DNA from: Ruegeria sp. HKCCD8929 | Lineage (GTDB): Bacteria; Pseudomonadota; Alphaproteobacteria; Rhodobacterales; Rhodobacteraceae | Reading direction: 5' to 3' | Length of the DNA: 52,957 nucleotides | Assembly: GCF_013031405.1 (NCBI RefSeq) | Contig: NZ_WPZY01000024.1 | Coordinates: forward strand, 1 to 52,957 | Part shown: piece by piece, positions 41,951-51,108 of the stretch | How positions within the stretch are numbered: position 1 is the stretch's first letter | How the letters are laid out: the number at the start of each line of letters is the position of its first letter | The notes under the pieces: model-generated | The model's database searches: none | Told to the model about the DNA's origin: nothing | The model's input: the letters and a program-made list of their open reading frames with translations, nothing else | Translations under genes and position numbers: made by a program

Positions 41951-42897
41951 GACGCCCCCAACAGATGTGAGATTTGATCCAGCGAAGGGGATTGTGTCGA
42001 CAGCGGCAGGAATGGCAGTTGGTATTTTTGGGCCCAGCCTCGGATGAGTGCCAGCCGGTCCTGAGCAAAGGCTTCGATTTGTTTGTGGGTCTCAGCAGAA
42101 GAAGAGTCGATCTCGGCCTGCATGGCGCCATCCGATATGGCAAGGCGTGCATTTGCTGGTACATGTGTGGCCATGGGGTCGGCAATGTTGAACAGCAGCA
42201 CGTCGTTATGCCTGGCGAGTCCGCGGATCAGTGGCTCAGAACCGGCATCTACGCCGTCGAAATCGGAGAAGATCAGTACGAGGTAATTCGTCTTGGCAAT
42301 CCGGGTGGCAGAGCGCAGCATCCGGTTGAACAGGTCTGGGCGGGTGGCCTGATTCCGGGCTGACAACCGCTCGTTGGCGTCAGCGATCGAGGCCAGCAAC
42401 CGACGCAAGGCCAAGGGTGAACGAACGGGCCGGTGTTCGGCGATGGCATCGTCCGAAAAGACCAACCCGCCGACCCGATCGCCTTGCGCCAACACCAGAT
42501 GCGCAGCGATGGCGGCGGCCTCGGCGGCGATGACTGATTTCATATAAACTTGGCTACCAAAAAACATCGACATTCGTTGATCTATCAGTAGCAGCGTGGG
42601 GCGATCGCGTTCTTCGGTGTAGACCCGGACATGAGGTGTACCTGTGCGAGCCGTTACTTTCCAATCCAGTGTACGGATATCATCGCCGGGCAGATAGGCG
42701 CGCAGTTCTTCAAAATTCAGACCCCGACCGCGCAGTTTCGATGTATGGCGGCCGTTCAGAACCGAATTTGCCGGTTGCCGTGGCAGGAAGGTTAGGCGCG
42801 AGGCGCGCCGTCTGAGCGCGACCAACTGGTGCAGGTTGACATGGATACGGGGATCATGTCCGGGTTCTGCAATCGCTGTCTTCTGCATCATTGGCAT
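41947..42897 (-). CDS. DUF58 protein
   Basis: This 316-residue protein carries the DUF58 signature GRGLNFEELRAYLPGDDIRTLDWKVTART followed by PHVRVYTEERDRPTLLLIDQRMSM, with a VWA-like fold in the second half. ATG at 42897 (MPMMQKTAI) was preferred because AAGGA lies just upstream and the frame further upstream overlaps moxR. It is usually encoded next to moxR and thought to cooperate with the ATPase; biochemical role unknown. Confidence 0.87.
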   Translation of the reverse strand: MPMMQKTAIAEPGHDPRIHVNLHQLVALRRRASRLTFLPRQPANSVLNGRHTSKLRGRGLNFEELRAYLPGDDIRTLDWKVTARTGTPHVRVYTEERDRPTLLLIDQRMSMFFGSQVYMKSVIAAEAAAIAAHLVLAQGDRVGGLVFSDDAIAEHRPVRSPLALRRLLASIADANERLSARNQATRPDLFNRMLRSATRIAKTNYLVLIFSDFDGVDAGSEPLIRGLARHNDVLLFNIADPMATHVPANARLAISDGAMQAEIDSSSAETHKQIEAFAQDRLALIRGWAQKYQLPFLPLSTQSPSLDQISHLLGAS

Positions 42898-42922
42898 AGC
42901 ATCCTTGGCCAACGGCCTGCCG

Positions 42923-43906
42923 TCATGGCAGGGCAACCAGTTTGATGATCTCGTCGGTAACCTCATCCGGTGACAGGCCAGCGCCCTGCGCCTCGTAGCT
43001 CAACGTTATGCGGTGGCGGAATACGTCATGGGCAATAGCCCGAACGTCGAGCGGATCGACGTAGTCACGCCCGGCCAGCCATGCATGAGCGCGGCTGCAT
43101 TTGTCCAGAGCGATCGAGGCGCGCGGGCTGGCACCGACCTCGATCCAGCTCGCCAACTTGTCGCTCAGGGCTGCGGGGGTTCGCGTGGCATAGACCAGAT
43201 CGGCAAAGTAACGCTCCATTGCTTCCGCCACGTGAGTAACCGAAATCTCCGCGCGCGCATCAAAGACGGCCTGTTGCAAAATGGGGACGGGCTTGGCCGT
43301 GTTGGTTTTTTTTGACCGACTGGCCGACTGTTCCTCGCCCCGAACCAGGCGGATGACCTCGACCTCGTCCTCGACCGGGGGGTAGAGGATGTTCACATGC
43401 ATCAGGAACCGGTCCATCTGTGCCTCGGGCAGGGGATAGGTGCCTTCCTGTTCGATGGGGTTCTGCGTGGCCATGACGATGAACAGGGGTTCCATATAAT
43501 GCGTAGTGCCGGACACCGTGACCTGGCGTTCCTCCATCGCCTCCAATAGCGCGGCCTGCACTTTGGCGGGCGCGCGATTGATCTCATCGGCCAGCACGAC
43601 ATTGGCAAAGATCGGTCCCGGCTCAAACCGGAACTCTGACGTACCGCCGCCCTGAACATAAATCTCTGTTCCGGTGACATCCGAAGGCAGCAGATCGGGC
43701 GTGAACTGGATGCGGCTGAACTGCGCGTCCAGATTTTTGGCCATTGCTTTGACGGCACGTGTCTTGGCCAGTCCCGGCAGTCCTTCGATCAGCAGGTTGC
43801 CGTTGGCTAGCAGGCCAATCAGTAAACGTTCAACGACCTCGGTCTGACCGATGATGGACTGACCCATTCGGGTTTTGAGATCGAAGATCTGATCACGTGC
43901 GGACAT
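42923..43906 (-). CDS. moxR: MoxR-family AAA+ ATPase
   Basis: This 327-residue AAA+ chaperone has Walker A LIEGLPGLAKTRAVKA, Walker B VVLADEINRAPAKVQAALLEAMEERQVTV, sensor 1 FIVMATQNPIEQEGTYPLPEAQMDRF and a C-terminal lid (RASIALDKCSRAHAWLAGRDYVDPLDVRAIAHDVFRHR). MoxR ATPases assist maturation of metal- or cofactor-containing enzymes with VWA partners. ATG at 43906 has a GGAG site; the longer frame to 43975 is less likely. It is the first gene of the leftward operon and is divergent from the sulfatase gene across 276 bases, where both promoters must lie. Confidence 0.93.
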   Translation of the reverse strand: MSARDQIFDLKTRMGQSIIGQTEVVERLLIGLLANGNLLIEGLPGLAKTRAVKAMAKNLDAQFSRIQFTPDLLPSDVTGTEIYVQGGGTSEFRFEPGPIFANVVLADEINRAPAKVQAALLEAMEERQVTVSGTTHYMEPLFIVMATQNPIEQEGTYPLPEAQMDRFLMHVNILYPPVEDEVEVIRLVRGEEQSASRSKKTNTAKPVPILQQAVFDARAEISVTHVAEAMERYFADLVYATRTPAALSDKLASWIEVGASPRASIALDKCSRAHAWLAGRDYVDPLDVRAIAHDVFRHRITLSYEAQGAGLSPDEVTDEIIKLVALP

Positions 43907-44182
43907 GCGAATACTCCGTCGTTGCCCAAAATCTGTTTTTACATCCGAAGCGAACGAGTTTGCGTTTCTACTCAATCCTTACAAGAAAGGTGAGAACATA
44001 CTCCTGTGTTTACAATATTGAATTCAATCAGCTTTCGAAGGCATCCAAATCGTGACCGGAGTCGTGCTCTGTTCGAGATCCAAACTAATTTGGGCAACCT
44101 CATAAATCAATTTTTAACACAAGGACTCAAATTTCCGTGTAAGCTAAGTCTGTTCCCTAATTCTCGAACAAGGTTAGAAAAC

Positions 44183-45757
44183 ATGTTTACTGCCCTTGAG
44201 CCCCGGCGCATTGTGCGCCCACTAATGACGTTAACTTGCGCGGTCCTTCTTGCCCTTCCCGCCGCCGCGCAAGAGCAAAAGCCCAATATTCTTGTCATCT
44301 GGGGTGATGATGTCGGTCAGTCCAACATCTCGGCCTACACGATGGGTCTGATGGGATATCACACACCCAATATCGACCGAATCGCAGATGATGGCATGAT
44401 TTTTACCGACTATTATGGCGAGCAATCCTGCACGGCGGGGCGGTCCTCGTACATCATGGGGCAATCGGTGTTCCGCACCGGTCTGTCCAAGGTGGGCTTG
44501 CCGGGTGCGGATCTAGGCATGCAGGAGGAAGACCCGACAATCGCGGGGCTGCTCAAGGCCGAAGGTTATGTCACCGGTCAGTTCGGAAAGAACCATCTGG
44601 GCGACAAGGACGAACATCTACCGTCCAACCATGGTTTTGACGAGTTTTTCGGCAATCTCTATCATCTGAACGCAGAAGAAGAGCCTGAGAACGAAGATTA
44701 TCCCGGTAATCAGGTTCTGGCCGATGGCCGCACCTTTCGCGAGGCCTATGGCCCGCGCGGTGTGATCAAGTCCAAGGCCGATGGCACAATTGAGGATACC
44801 GGCCCGCTGACTAAGAAGCGGATGGAAACCGTGGATGACGAGACCGTCGCCGCTGCCATCGACTTCATCAAGCGCTCGCACGATCAGGGGCAGCCCTTCT
44901 ATGTCTGGTGGAACGGAACGCGGATGCACTTCCGAACCCATGTGGCCGACGACCGACGCAACCCGGGCAACGATGAATATACCGATGGGATGCTGGAACA
45001 TGACATGCATGTCGGGCAATTGCTGGACCTGCTGGACGAGTTGGGTATCGCCGACAATACCATTGTGCATTATTCCACCGACAATGGCCCGCATATGAAC
45101 ACCTGGCCCGATGCGGCGATGACGCCGTTCTGGGGCGAAAAGAACACCAATTGGGAGGGAGGCTGGCGGGTACCTTCGATGGTGCGCTGGCCCGGTGTGG
45201 TCGAACCCGGATCGGTCTCGAACGAGATCATGCACCACATGGACTGGTTGCCGACCTATATGGCCGCCGTAGGCCGCGACGATATCAAGGAAGAATTGAA
45301 ACAGGGTGGCGTTCAGGCCATCGGGCGTGAATACAAGGTACATCTTGATGGCTACAACTTCCTGCCCTATTTCAAAGGCGAGGTTGAGGAAGGGCCGCGT
45401 CGCGAGATTTTCTATTTCTCGGATGACGGCGATCTGACCGCGCTGCGCTATGACGACTGGAAGCTGATTTTCCTGGAGCAGAAGGCATGGGGCACTCTGC
45501 GGGCCTGGGCCGAACCCTGGACCGAGCTGCGCATTCCGCTGATCATAAACCTGCGCCGCGACCCTTATGAGCGTGCATATCGGACCTCGAATACCTATTA
45601 CGACTGGTTGCTTGACCGGGCCTATTTCCTGGTACCGGCACAGCAATATGTGGGCAATTTCCTGGCGACATTCCAGGAGTTCCCGCCGCGCCAGAAAGCT
45701 GCCAGCTTCAATCTGGAACAGGTGATGGAAAAGATGATCGCGCCCGTAGGCGACTGA
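44183..45757 (+). CDS. Secreted arylsulfatase-family sulfatase
   Basis: This 524-residue protein has a Sec signal (TLTCAVLLALPAAAQ, cut near residue 30). Metal-site residues are in PNILVIWGDDVGQSN. The motif EQSCTAGRSSYIMG holds the Cys that must become formylglycine (C-x-A-x-R). Downstream are GQFGKNHLGD, the metal ligands in YSTDNGPHMNTWPD and the His in DEHLPSNHGFDEF. It hydrolyses a sulfate (or phosphonate) ester in the periplasm. No maturase (FGE or anSME) gene is in the window. ATG at 44183 is preferred over the longer frame because the signal peptide starts there. It is divergent from moxR. Confidence 0.92.
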   Translation: MFTALEPRRIVRPLMTLTCAVLLALPAAAQEQKPNILVIWGDDVGQSNISAYTMGLMGYHTPNIDRIADDGMIFTDYYGEQSCTAGRSSYIMGQSVFRTGLSKVGLPGADLGMQEEDPTIAGLLKAEGYVTGQFGKNHLGDKDEHLPSNHGFDEFFGNLYHLNAEEEPENEDYPGNQVLADGRTFREAYGPRGVIKSKADGTIEDTGPLTKKRMETVDDETVAAAIDFIKRSHDQGQPFYVWWNGTRMHFRTHVADDRRNPGNDEYTDGMLEHDMHVGQLLDLLDELGIADNTIVHYSTDNGPHMNTWPDAAMTPFWGEKNTNWEGGWRVPSMVRWPGVVEPGSVSNEIMHHMDWLPTYMAAVGRDDIKEELKQGGVQAIGREYKVHLDGYNFLPYFKGEVEEGPRREIFYFSDDGDLTALRYDDWKLIFLEQKAWGTLRAWAEPWTELRIPLIINLRRDPYERAYRTSNTYYDWLLDRAYFLVPAQQYVGNFLATFQEFPPRQKAASFNLEQVMEKMIAPVGD

Positions 45758-45777
45758 TCCTGATTACGGAACCGATC

Positions 45778-45803
45778 CGGGCCGCCCGAATTACGGCGGC
45801 CCG
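45778..45803 (+). other. 9-bp hairpin between sulfatase and HAD genes
   Basis: CGGGCCGCC at 45778-45786 pairs with GGCGGCCCG at 45795-45803, loop CGAATTAC, followed by TCTTCTCT. It may be a weak terminator or stabiliser limiting expression of the downstream genes. Confidence 0.6.
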
Positions 45804-45833
45804 TCTTCTCTGACCCTGGGAAGGTGCTAGTTT

Positions 45834-46811
45834 ATGCTCAGATATTTTTTGTTCCTTTCGCTGTCGCTCATCACTTCCGTGGCATTCGCAGACCCTTTGC
45901 CATCCTGGAATGATACCGACAGCAAGGTGCGGATCATCTCGTTTGTCGAAAGCGTCACCGATCCCATGTCTGATGACTACGTTACTCCGTCCGACCGAAT
46001 CGCCGTCTTTGACAATGACGGCACGCTCTGGGGTGAGCAGCCGGTGTATTTCCAGCTGATCTATGCGGTCGAGGCGTTTCAGAAGAAGGCGCAGGACGAC
46101 GACTTCGGAGCGATTACGTCAGATGCCCTCAAGGCTGCTGTCGCAGGCGACTATGCGGCTCTGGCTGAAGGCGGCAAAGAGGCCGTAATCGAAGTGCTGG
46201 GCGCGACCCATAGTGGCCTGAGCGTAGACGACTTTCAGACCAGTGTGACCGATTGGGTTGCCACGGCAACCCACCCGATCACCGGGCTGCGTTATGACCA
46301 GATGACGTATCAGCCGATGGTGGAATTGCTGCGCTATTTGCGCGACGAAGGGTTCAAGACATATATTGTCTCCGGCGGCGGGATCCATTTCATGCGGGTC
46401 TTTGCCGAGTTCGCCTATGGCATCCCGACCGAACAGGTCATCGGCACCTATACCGAGACCTCTTATGAGGTGATCGACGGCGTTCCAACCATAATCAAAC
46501 AACCCGCAATCGGTTTTGTCGACGATAAGGAAGGCAAGCCGATCAATATCGACCGGATCATCGGCAAGCGACCGATCATTGCTGGAGGAAACTCGGACGG
46601 TGATTATGCGATGATCGAATGGACCACGGCGGGCGACGGACCTCGGCTTGGTCTGATTGTACATCATACGGATGGCGAACGTGAAGTGGCTTATGCCTGT
46701 GATAGCCATATCGGCCGACTGTGCGATGGGCTGGAAAAAGGCCCGGATTTGGGTTGGCTCATTGTCGATATGGCCAAGGATTGGTCACGCATCTACACTG
46801 GCGCGCAATAG
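45834..46811 (+). CDS. Secreted HAD-family phosphatase
   Basis: This 325-residue protein has a Sec signal (MLRYFLFLSLSLITSVAFA, cut near residue 19). HAD motif I is VFDNDGTLWGE (nucleophile Asp), motif II TYIVSGGG, and motifs III/IV lie in the GKRPIIAGGNSDGDYAM region. A large insertion (residues 80-150) forms the cap. Export to the periplasm is unusual for the superfamily and matches the secreted sulfatase upstream. The 3' end overlaps the open frame of the cytochrome gene. Substrate unknown; phosphoester hydrolysis is expected. Confidence 0.88.
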   Translation: MLRYFLFLSLSLITSVAFADPLPSWNDTDSKVRIISFVESVTDPMSDDYVTPSDRIAVFDNDGTLWGEQPVYFQLIYAVEAFQKKAQDDDFGAITSDALKAAVAGDYAALAEGGKEAVIEVLGATHSGLSVDDFQTSVTDWVATATHPITGLRYDQMTYQPMVELLRYLRDEGFKTYIVSGGGIHFMRVFAEFAYGIPTEQVIGTYTETSYEVIDGVPTIIKQPAIGFVDDKEGKPINIDRIIGKRPIIAGGNSDGDYAMIEWTTAGDGPRLGLIVHHTDGEREVAYACDSHIGRLCDGLEKGPDLGWLIVDMAKDWSRIYTGAQ

Positions 46812-48775
46812 CACCGGGGAAGGACATCAAGATAGCCGTTCGTTTATCAGTTCCTCTGGTCAGACGGACCGCCATCGTCGGCGTGTCTTGTCTGGGTTTC
46901 ACGACCGTATCATCCGCGCAAGAGCCTGCCTATGTCGGCTCGTCACAATGCGCTGAGTGCCATACCGAGGCTGCCCGCGCGTGGAGCGGTTCGCATCATG
47001 CGCTGGCCTGGACCACGCCATCGCCGGACACGGTGATCGCTGATTTCGATGGCGCATCCTTCAGCCATGATGGCATGAGCGTCCAGTTCAGCGCCAATGG
47101 GAATAAATATCGCGCAGCCGTCACCGAAAAGGACGGGGTCACAACCGAATACCCGGTGCATTCCGTCGTGGGCATCACCCCGCTTCAGCAATATCTGTTC
47201 GAAACCGAACCGGGTCGGCTGCAAAGCTTTGACGTGGTCTGGAACGCGGAAAAGGAACGATGGTATCACCTCTATCCCGATCAGGATCTGCCTCCGGATG
47301 ATGGGTTGCATTGGACCGGCCCTTACAAAAACTGGAACGCCCGATGTGCGGAATGCCATGCCACCGGGTTTAAGAAAAATTATGATCTGAAAACCCGCAC
47401 TTACGCCTCGACCCAAGCGGAAATCGGTGTCGGTTGCGAAGCCTGCCATGGCCCGGGTTCGGCCCATCTTGACTGGGCGGCAGGGCGCGGGATCGCCGAG
47501 GGAGCAGGTCTGCTGAACGCCGTGGGGCTGGTCATGAATTTCAACGCAGGTGCCGAGGCGACGATCCAGCAATGCGCCACTTGCCATTCCCGCCGCGAGG
47601 CTTTTGGAGATGGTAACCCGCTGCCCGGATCACCGTATCACGACAATTACAATCTCGCCTTGCTGCGGCCCGGTCTTTACCATGCGGACGGTCAGATATT
47701 GGAAGAGGTCTATGTCTATGGCTCGTTTCTGCAATCCAAGATGTATGCCAGCGGGGTAAGTTGCACCAATTGCCATGAGGCACATTCTGCGACGCTTGTA
47801 GCCGATGGGAACTATGTCTGCACACAATGTCACTCGCCAGTGGGGCGGGAAGGGTTTTCTGGTCTGAAACGCGCCCTTTATGACGATCCGGCCCACCATT
47901 TTCATCCCATGGGCTCAGAGGGTGCGGCTTGCAAAAGCTGCCATATGCCGGAACAGATTTACATGGGCATTGATGGGCGCCGGGATCACGGGTTTCGCAT
48001 TCCACGGCCCGATCTCACGGCTGAGACAGGGGCTCCGGATACCTGTACGGATTGCCATACGGATCGAACGCCGGAATGGGCCGCGCAGACCTTAGAGTCT
48101 TGGTATCCCCAAAGCATAAAACGTGGTGCACACTTTGGGCAGATATTCGCGGCCGCCCGCACCGATCTAGGTACGGCTAGCGATGACCTTGCCCAGTTGG
48201 CGCGTGACACTGCCCAGCCTGCAATCATACGTGCCACGGCCTTGTGGTTGTTGCAGCAGAATGCGGCGCAGCATGTGAGAGTTTTGGCGGTTGAGCAGTT
48301 GAATGATCCTGATCCGATGGTGCGCGCCAGTGCAATGGGTTTGCTGACCGATGCAGACCAAGACGAGATTTCCAAGATGTTGCCTTTGTTGGAGGATCCG
48401 TTCCAGACCGTCAGGATTGCTGCTGCGCGGGCAATGCTGTCTGCAAGGGGATCGCAAATGTCCCGTCACGAACAAGAGCGTTTGCAACGGGCATTGTCCG
48501 AATGGAGAAGCTCGTTGCTCAACCGTGCAGACTTTCCAGAAACGCACTTGGTACTTGGCGGGATGGCACTCACGATGCGCAACCTACTTGCCGCGCAAAA
48601 GGCTTTCGAGGAAGTGACGCTTCTCGATCCACAACGTGTCGATGCCTGGGTAATGCAGGTACGCTTGGCTGCCGCGACAAGCGGCTTGAATGCCGCTAGG
48701 CAGGTACTGGACCGTGCGCTTTCGATTAATCCTGACGACCCTTCGCTTTCCGCGCTCACTTCGGATCTGCAATGA
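46721..48775 (+). CDS. Eight-haem c-type cytochrome with HEAT/TPR tail
   Basis: The reading frame contains eight CxxCH haem sites, at about 46950, 47344, 47437, 47572, 47761, 47819, 47929 and 48043. About 200 residues of HEAT-like and TPR-like helices follow (IRATALWLLQQN, DPDPMVRASAMGLL, AAQKAFEEVTLLDPQRVDAW, ARQVLDRALSINPDDPSL). A signal-like stretch (VPLVRRTAIVGVSCLGFTTVSSAQ) precedes the first haem. The start is uncertain. The only ATG (46721) overlaps the HAD gene by 91 bases and gives a long leader. A good GGGGAAGGA site instead precedes an in-frame ATA at 46832, so a rare start codon is possible. Probable role: periplasmic electron transfer and protein-protein interaction for the sulfatase/HAD module. 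Confidence 0.85.
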   Translation: MRWAGKRPGFGLAHCRYGQGLVTHLHWRAIAPGKDIKIAVRLSVPLVRRTAIVGVSCLGFTTVSSAQEPAYVGSSQCAECHTEAARAWSGSHHALAWTTPSPDTVIADFDGASFSHDGMSVQFSANGNKYRAAVTEKDGVTTEYPVHSVVGITPLQQYLFETEPGRLQSFDVVWNAEKERWYHLYPDQDLPPDDGLHWTGPYKNWNARCAECHATGFKKNYDLKTRTYASTQAEIGVGCEACHGPGSAHLDWAAGRGIAEGAGLLNAVGLVMNFNAGAEATIQQCATCHSRREAFGDGNPLPGSPYHDNYNLALLRPGLYHADGQILEEVYVYGSFLQSKMYASGVSCTNCHEAHSATLVADGNYVCTQCHSPVGREGFSGLKRALYDDPAHHFHPMGSEGAACKSCHMPEQIYMGIDGRRDHGFRIPRPDLTAETGAPDTCTDCHTDRTPEWAAQTLESWYPQSIKRGAHFGQIFAAARTDLGTASDDLAQLARDTAQPAIIRATALWLLQQNAAQHVRVLAVEQLNDPDPMVRASAMGLLTDADQDEISKMLPLLEDPFQTVRIAAARAMLSARGSQMSRHEQERLQRALSEWRSSLLNRADFPETHLVLGGMALTMRNLLAAQKAFEEVTLLDPQRVDAWVMQVRLAAATSGLNAARQVLDRALSINPDDPSLSALTSDLQ

Positions 48776-49414
48776 CAGCCGAGGGGTGCCGTAGATAGAT
48801 CAGTTGCAAAGGTTTCATTCAGAACTTGCTCGGACCTAAGTGAAAACGGCATTGCTAACCTATCTCGATACTCTTCATGTGCGTTCAAACAATTTCGAAC
48901 AGTTGCAGCGAAAATCACTTGTCACTTTGACTTAGCGATCATTTGGCCCGAGATAATGGATGGCAGTCTAGTCCTGTATTGCAGTCACATGATCGCTCGT
49001 AATGCTGTATGATCGATCAAGGTCGTCTTCCTTTGGGAAGTAGTCACCTTTGAACGAAATCATGCGAGAACCTGCTCATGTTTGTTTCAGGCAACAAGCA
49101 AAGGAACACGCCTTCTCGTCAATCCGGCCCCAAGTTTGCAACAAATCCGATTCACCACGTTCAACCTCTTTTGTATGCCGCGACGGATGTAGCATGACAG
49201 TCTAACTGCAGACAGAGGGGGAAAGCTTGCGACTAAGCCTTGCTGCACAAATTGGAACTTGGCACATTGGCAGGCTTGCGAGCGACTATCGGGCGTTTTT
49301 TCGAGATCCTCCGCTGGAAACACGAAAGCGATTTAAGTGAGTTGAGGCCCGCGTCTGAAAGATCGATTGAGCTGTCTCTGACGTCACCGGACTAACCGAT
49401 AATCAAAAGGGTGA
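48776..49414. other. 639-base gap between cytochrome and beta-barrel genes
   Basis: The genes on either side converge here, so both 3' ends lie in it. A 78-codon minus frame at 49087-49323 exists but shows no family motif. A stretch of lower GC than the neighbouring genes suggests non-coding or decayed DNA. No clear terminator was identified. Confidence 0.4.
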
Positions 49415-50158
49415 TTAAAAGCGGTATCGCGCACCGAAAACCGGTCCAGATTGTTTGAAATCAAAAGCGTCGCCCGATTCGCTATGGCTCAGATCCAGCA
49501 GTCGGTAACCGACCAAAACGCTCAAGCTATCGTTTATCCAGTACTGCGCCGTCAGTGCGGCCTGATGCGACTCGCTGTTGCCACGAAAACCACCGTAATC
49601 GATGAACGCAGCGCCAACCCACCGATCAGACAATTGCACCGTCACTCGCGCTGCTAGAACCGGGTCAATCCAGCCGTTGTCGAAAGCAGCAGACCGTCCT
49701 GGGGCGGTACCCGGTGTCAACGTCAGGGTAGTGTCGGTGTTGAACCATCGAGCACCCGCGCCGATGTCCAAAGACAACGTGCTGTTTTGGCTCACGCGGT
49801 ACATCGCATAGCCGTTCAAAACCTGCAGTTTGATGTCAGCATCTATGCCGCCGAAAACAGGACCGGGCGAAGCGTTTGAAACCGATAGATTCGTCTGCGC
49901 AAAATCGCCAATCAGACTCCACCGATTGCGCCGCGCCTCAAATACACCCATAAAGGCAAAGTCCAGATTTTCCCATGCATCGCTAAAGGGCAAAGTTGTT
50001 TCGATGGTACCCAGCGGAGTGGAAACCGCGGTGTCGGTCTCTGCAGCCCAGAGGTAGAAAACAAAGGACGTCTCCCACGTGTTTTCCTGTGCTTCAACCG
50101 GAACGGTCGAAGAAAAAACTACCGCGGCCACCGCACACAATATAGTACTTAGCCTCAT
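49415..50158 (-). CDS. Outer-membrane beta-barrel protein
   Basis: This 247-residue protein has a Sec signal (MRLSTILCAVAAVVFSSTVPVEAQ, cut near residue 24) and alternating hydrophobic/polar strands through its length. Examples are TSFVFYLWAAETD, RWSLIGDFAQTNLSV, STLSLDIGAGARWFNT, RWVGAAFIDYGGF and LSVLVGYRLLDLSH. It ends in Phe (GARYRF), the C-terminal sorting signal for the BAM complex. ATG at 50158 has GGAAG upstream; an earlier Met at 50182 is possible. It lies on the minus strand, converging with the cytochrome gene. It may be a porin or scaffold for the periplasmic module; no specific family was recognised. Confidence 0.78.
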   Translation of the reverse strand: MRLSTILCAVAAVVFSSTVPVEAQENTWETSFVFYLWAAETDTAVSTPLGTIETTLPFSDAWENLDFAFMGVFEARRNRWSLIGDFAQTNLSVSNASPGPVFGGIDADIKLQVLNGYAMYRVSQNSTLSLDIGAGARWFNTDTTLTLTPGTAPGRSAAFDNGWIDPVLAARVTVQLSDRWVGAAFIDYGGFRGNSESHQAALTAQYWINDSLSVLVGYRLLDLSHSESGDAFDFKQSGPVFGARYRF

Positions 50159-50283
50159 AGTACTTCCTTTTGCTTTCGCCATAAGGTTGCAGTTTGACAC
50201 CAGCCGCGCAATGCTAAAGAGCATTTGAATGGGCTTTGATGATGTGACCGCCCCCCGACGGCATCAATGTGCCAAGGTGGGTT

Positions 50284-50304
50284 GGTTTTGTTGCGAAGTT
50301 TCTT
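50284..50304 (-). repeat. Inverted repeat, IS6-type end (mate at 2517-2537)
   Basis: Starts GGTTTTGTTGCGAAG inward and is the exact reverse complement of 2517-2537 over 21 bases. It marks the end of the minus-strand IS6 copy B. The next 110 bases resemble the stretch after the copy A transposase, at clearly lower identity. Confidence 0.75.
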
Positions 50305-50393
50305 ACTGGCCGAAGAGATCACGCCGGAAAGGTGGGTTAAGCTCCCAGTTCCGCGAATTAACGAACCGGGCAAGGTCCAAGTGTGAGTTGACC

Positions 50394-50580
50394 TTATTGG
50401 ATCATGTTCGCGACTTCGATTCCGTCCAGAGTTGTCGCTGCTGACGCGAAAGATTTGAAACCCAGCATTGGTCGAGTGCGCTGCATGACAAATCGGTCGC
50501 GCTGCTCGACAATATTGTCATCCGGCATAAATGAACTTGGCGCTCCAATTGTTTCTGTCGCCAACGCTGCTCCCGACTGT
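50394..50580 (-). pseudogene. IS6-family transposase copy B, C-terminal part
   Basis: The minus frame reads SGAALATETIG, PDDNIVEQRDRF (catalytic Glu) and RTRPMLGFKSFASAATTLDG up to a stop at 50394, the terminal third of an IS6 transposase. Upstream, where the first catalytic residues should be, the frame runs into foreign sequence. The missing part is found displaced at 51109-51466. Confidence 0.75.
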
Positions 50581-50632
50581 CGCTCCGACCGCGGTTCTGA
50601 TAGCGCGCGCTCGGATAAGACAGGAGCAAACC

Positions 50633-50830
50633 GTGACGATCTCATTCCAGGGCGCGCATTTTTCGAGAGAAGTGATCTCGCACGCGGTCTTCTTCTACTT
50701 GCGCAACGGTGTGTCATGTCGGGATCTGGAGGAGATCTTGTCAGAGCGTAGGGTAACCTGGACCACGCGACATTGAACCGCTGGGTCAGCCGTTATGCCG
50801 GTCTTGTCGTTGAAGCTGCTAGGTGTCGCT
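50633..50830 (+). pseudogene. IS6-family transposase N-terminal fragment, opposite strand
   Basis: From GTG 50633 the sequence reads TISFQGAHFSREVISHAVFFYLRNGVSCRDLEEILSERR. A frame slip near 50755 then gives TLNRWVSRYAGLVVEAARC. This is the N-terminal helix-turn-helix region of another IS6 copy on the plus strand. It ends where IS3-type sequence begins. Confidence 0.7.
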
Positions 50831-50896
50831 GGTGTAGCCCCCTGAAAGTGGTTCCCCAACTGGGATAGATTTGTCCCGCGAATAGGAGGATCAGCG

Positions 50897-51094
50897 ATGG
50901 CTGGGAAGAGAGAGAAGCCCGAAGAGATCGTATCGAAGCTTCGGCAGGTTGAAGTTCTATAAGGACAAGGGATGACGATTGCAGATGCGGCGCTCAAGAT
51001 CGGTATCACGCAGCAGACATATTACCGGTGGCGCAAGCATTATGGCGGCATGGGGCGCGATCAGTTGAAGCAGCTTCCGGATGTCTTGATGTGA
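50897..51094 (+). pseudogene. IS3-type orfA with nonsense codon, truncated
   Basis: After GAGGATCAGCG the ATG opens KREKPEEIVSKLRQVEVL, then a TAA, then GQGMTIADAALKIGITQQTYYRWRKHYGGMGRDQLKQL. It stops at 51092-51094 where IS6 sequence resumes. It is the same orfA type as the fragment at 36430. The left end (TGTAGCCCCCTGAAAGTGG) is near 50835. Confidence 0.78.
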
Positions 51095-51108
51095 ACTTCA
51101 GAGCTAGT

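Noticed and set aside
44618..45646. Minus-strand 342-codon frame opposite the sulfatase gene
   Set aside because: The sulfatase motifs, including the formylglycine site, lie on the plus strand; no motif is seen on the other.
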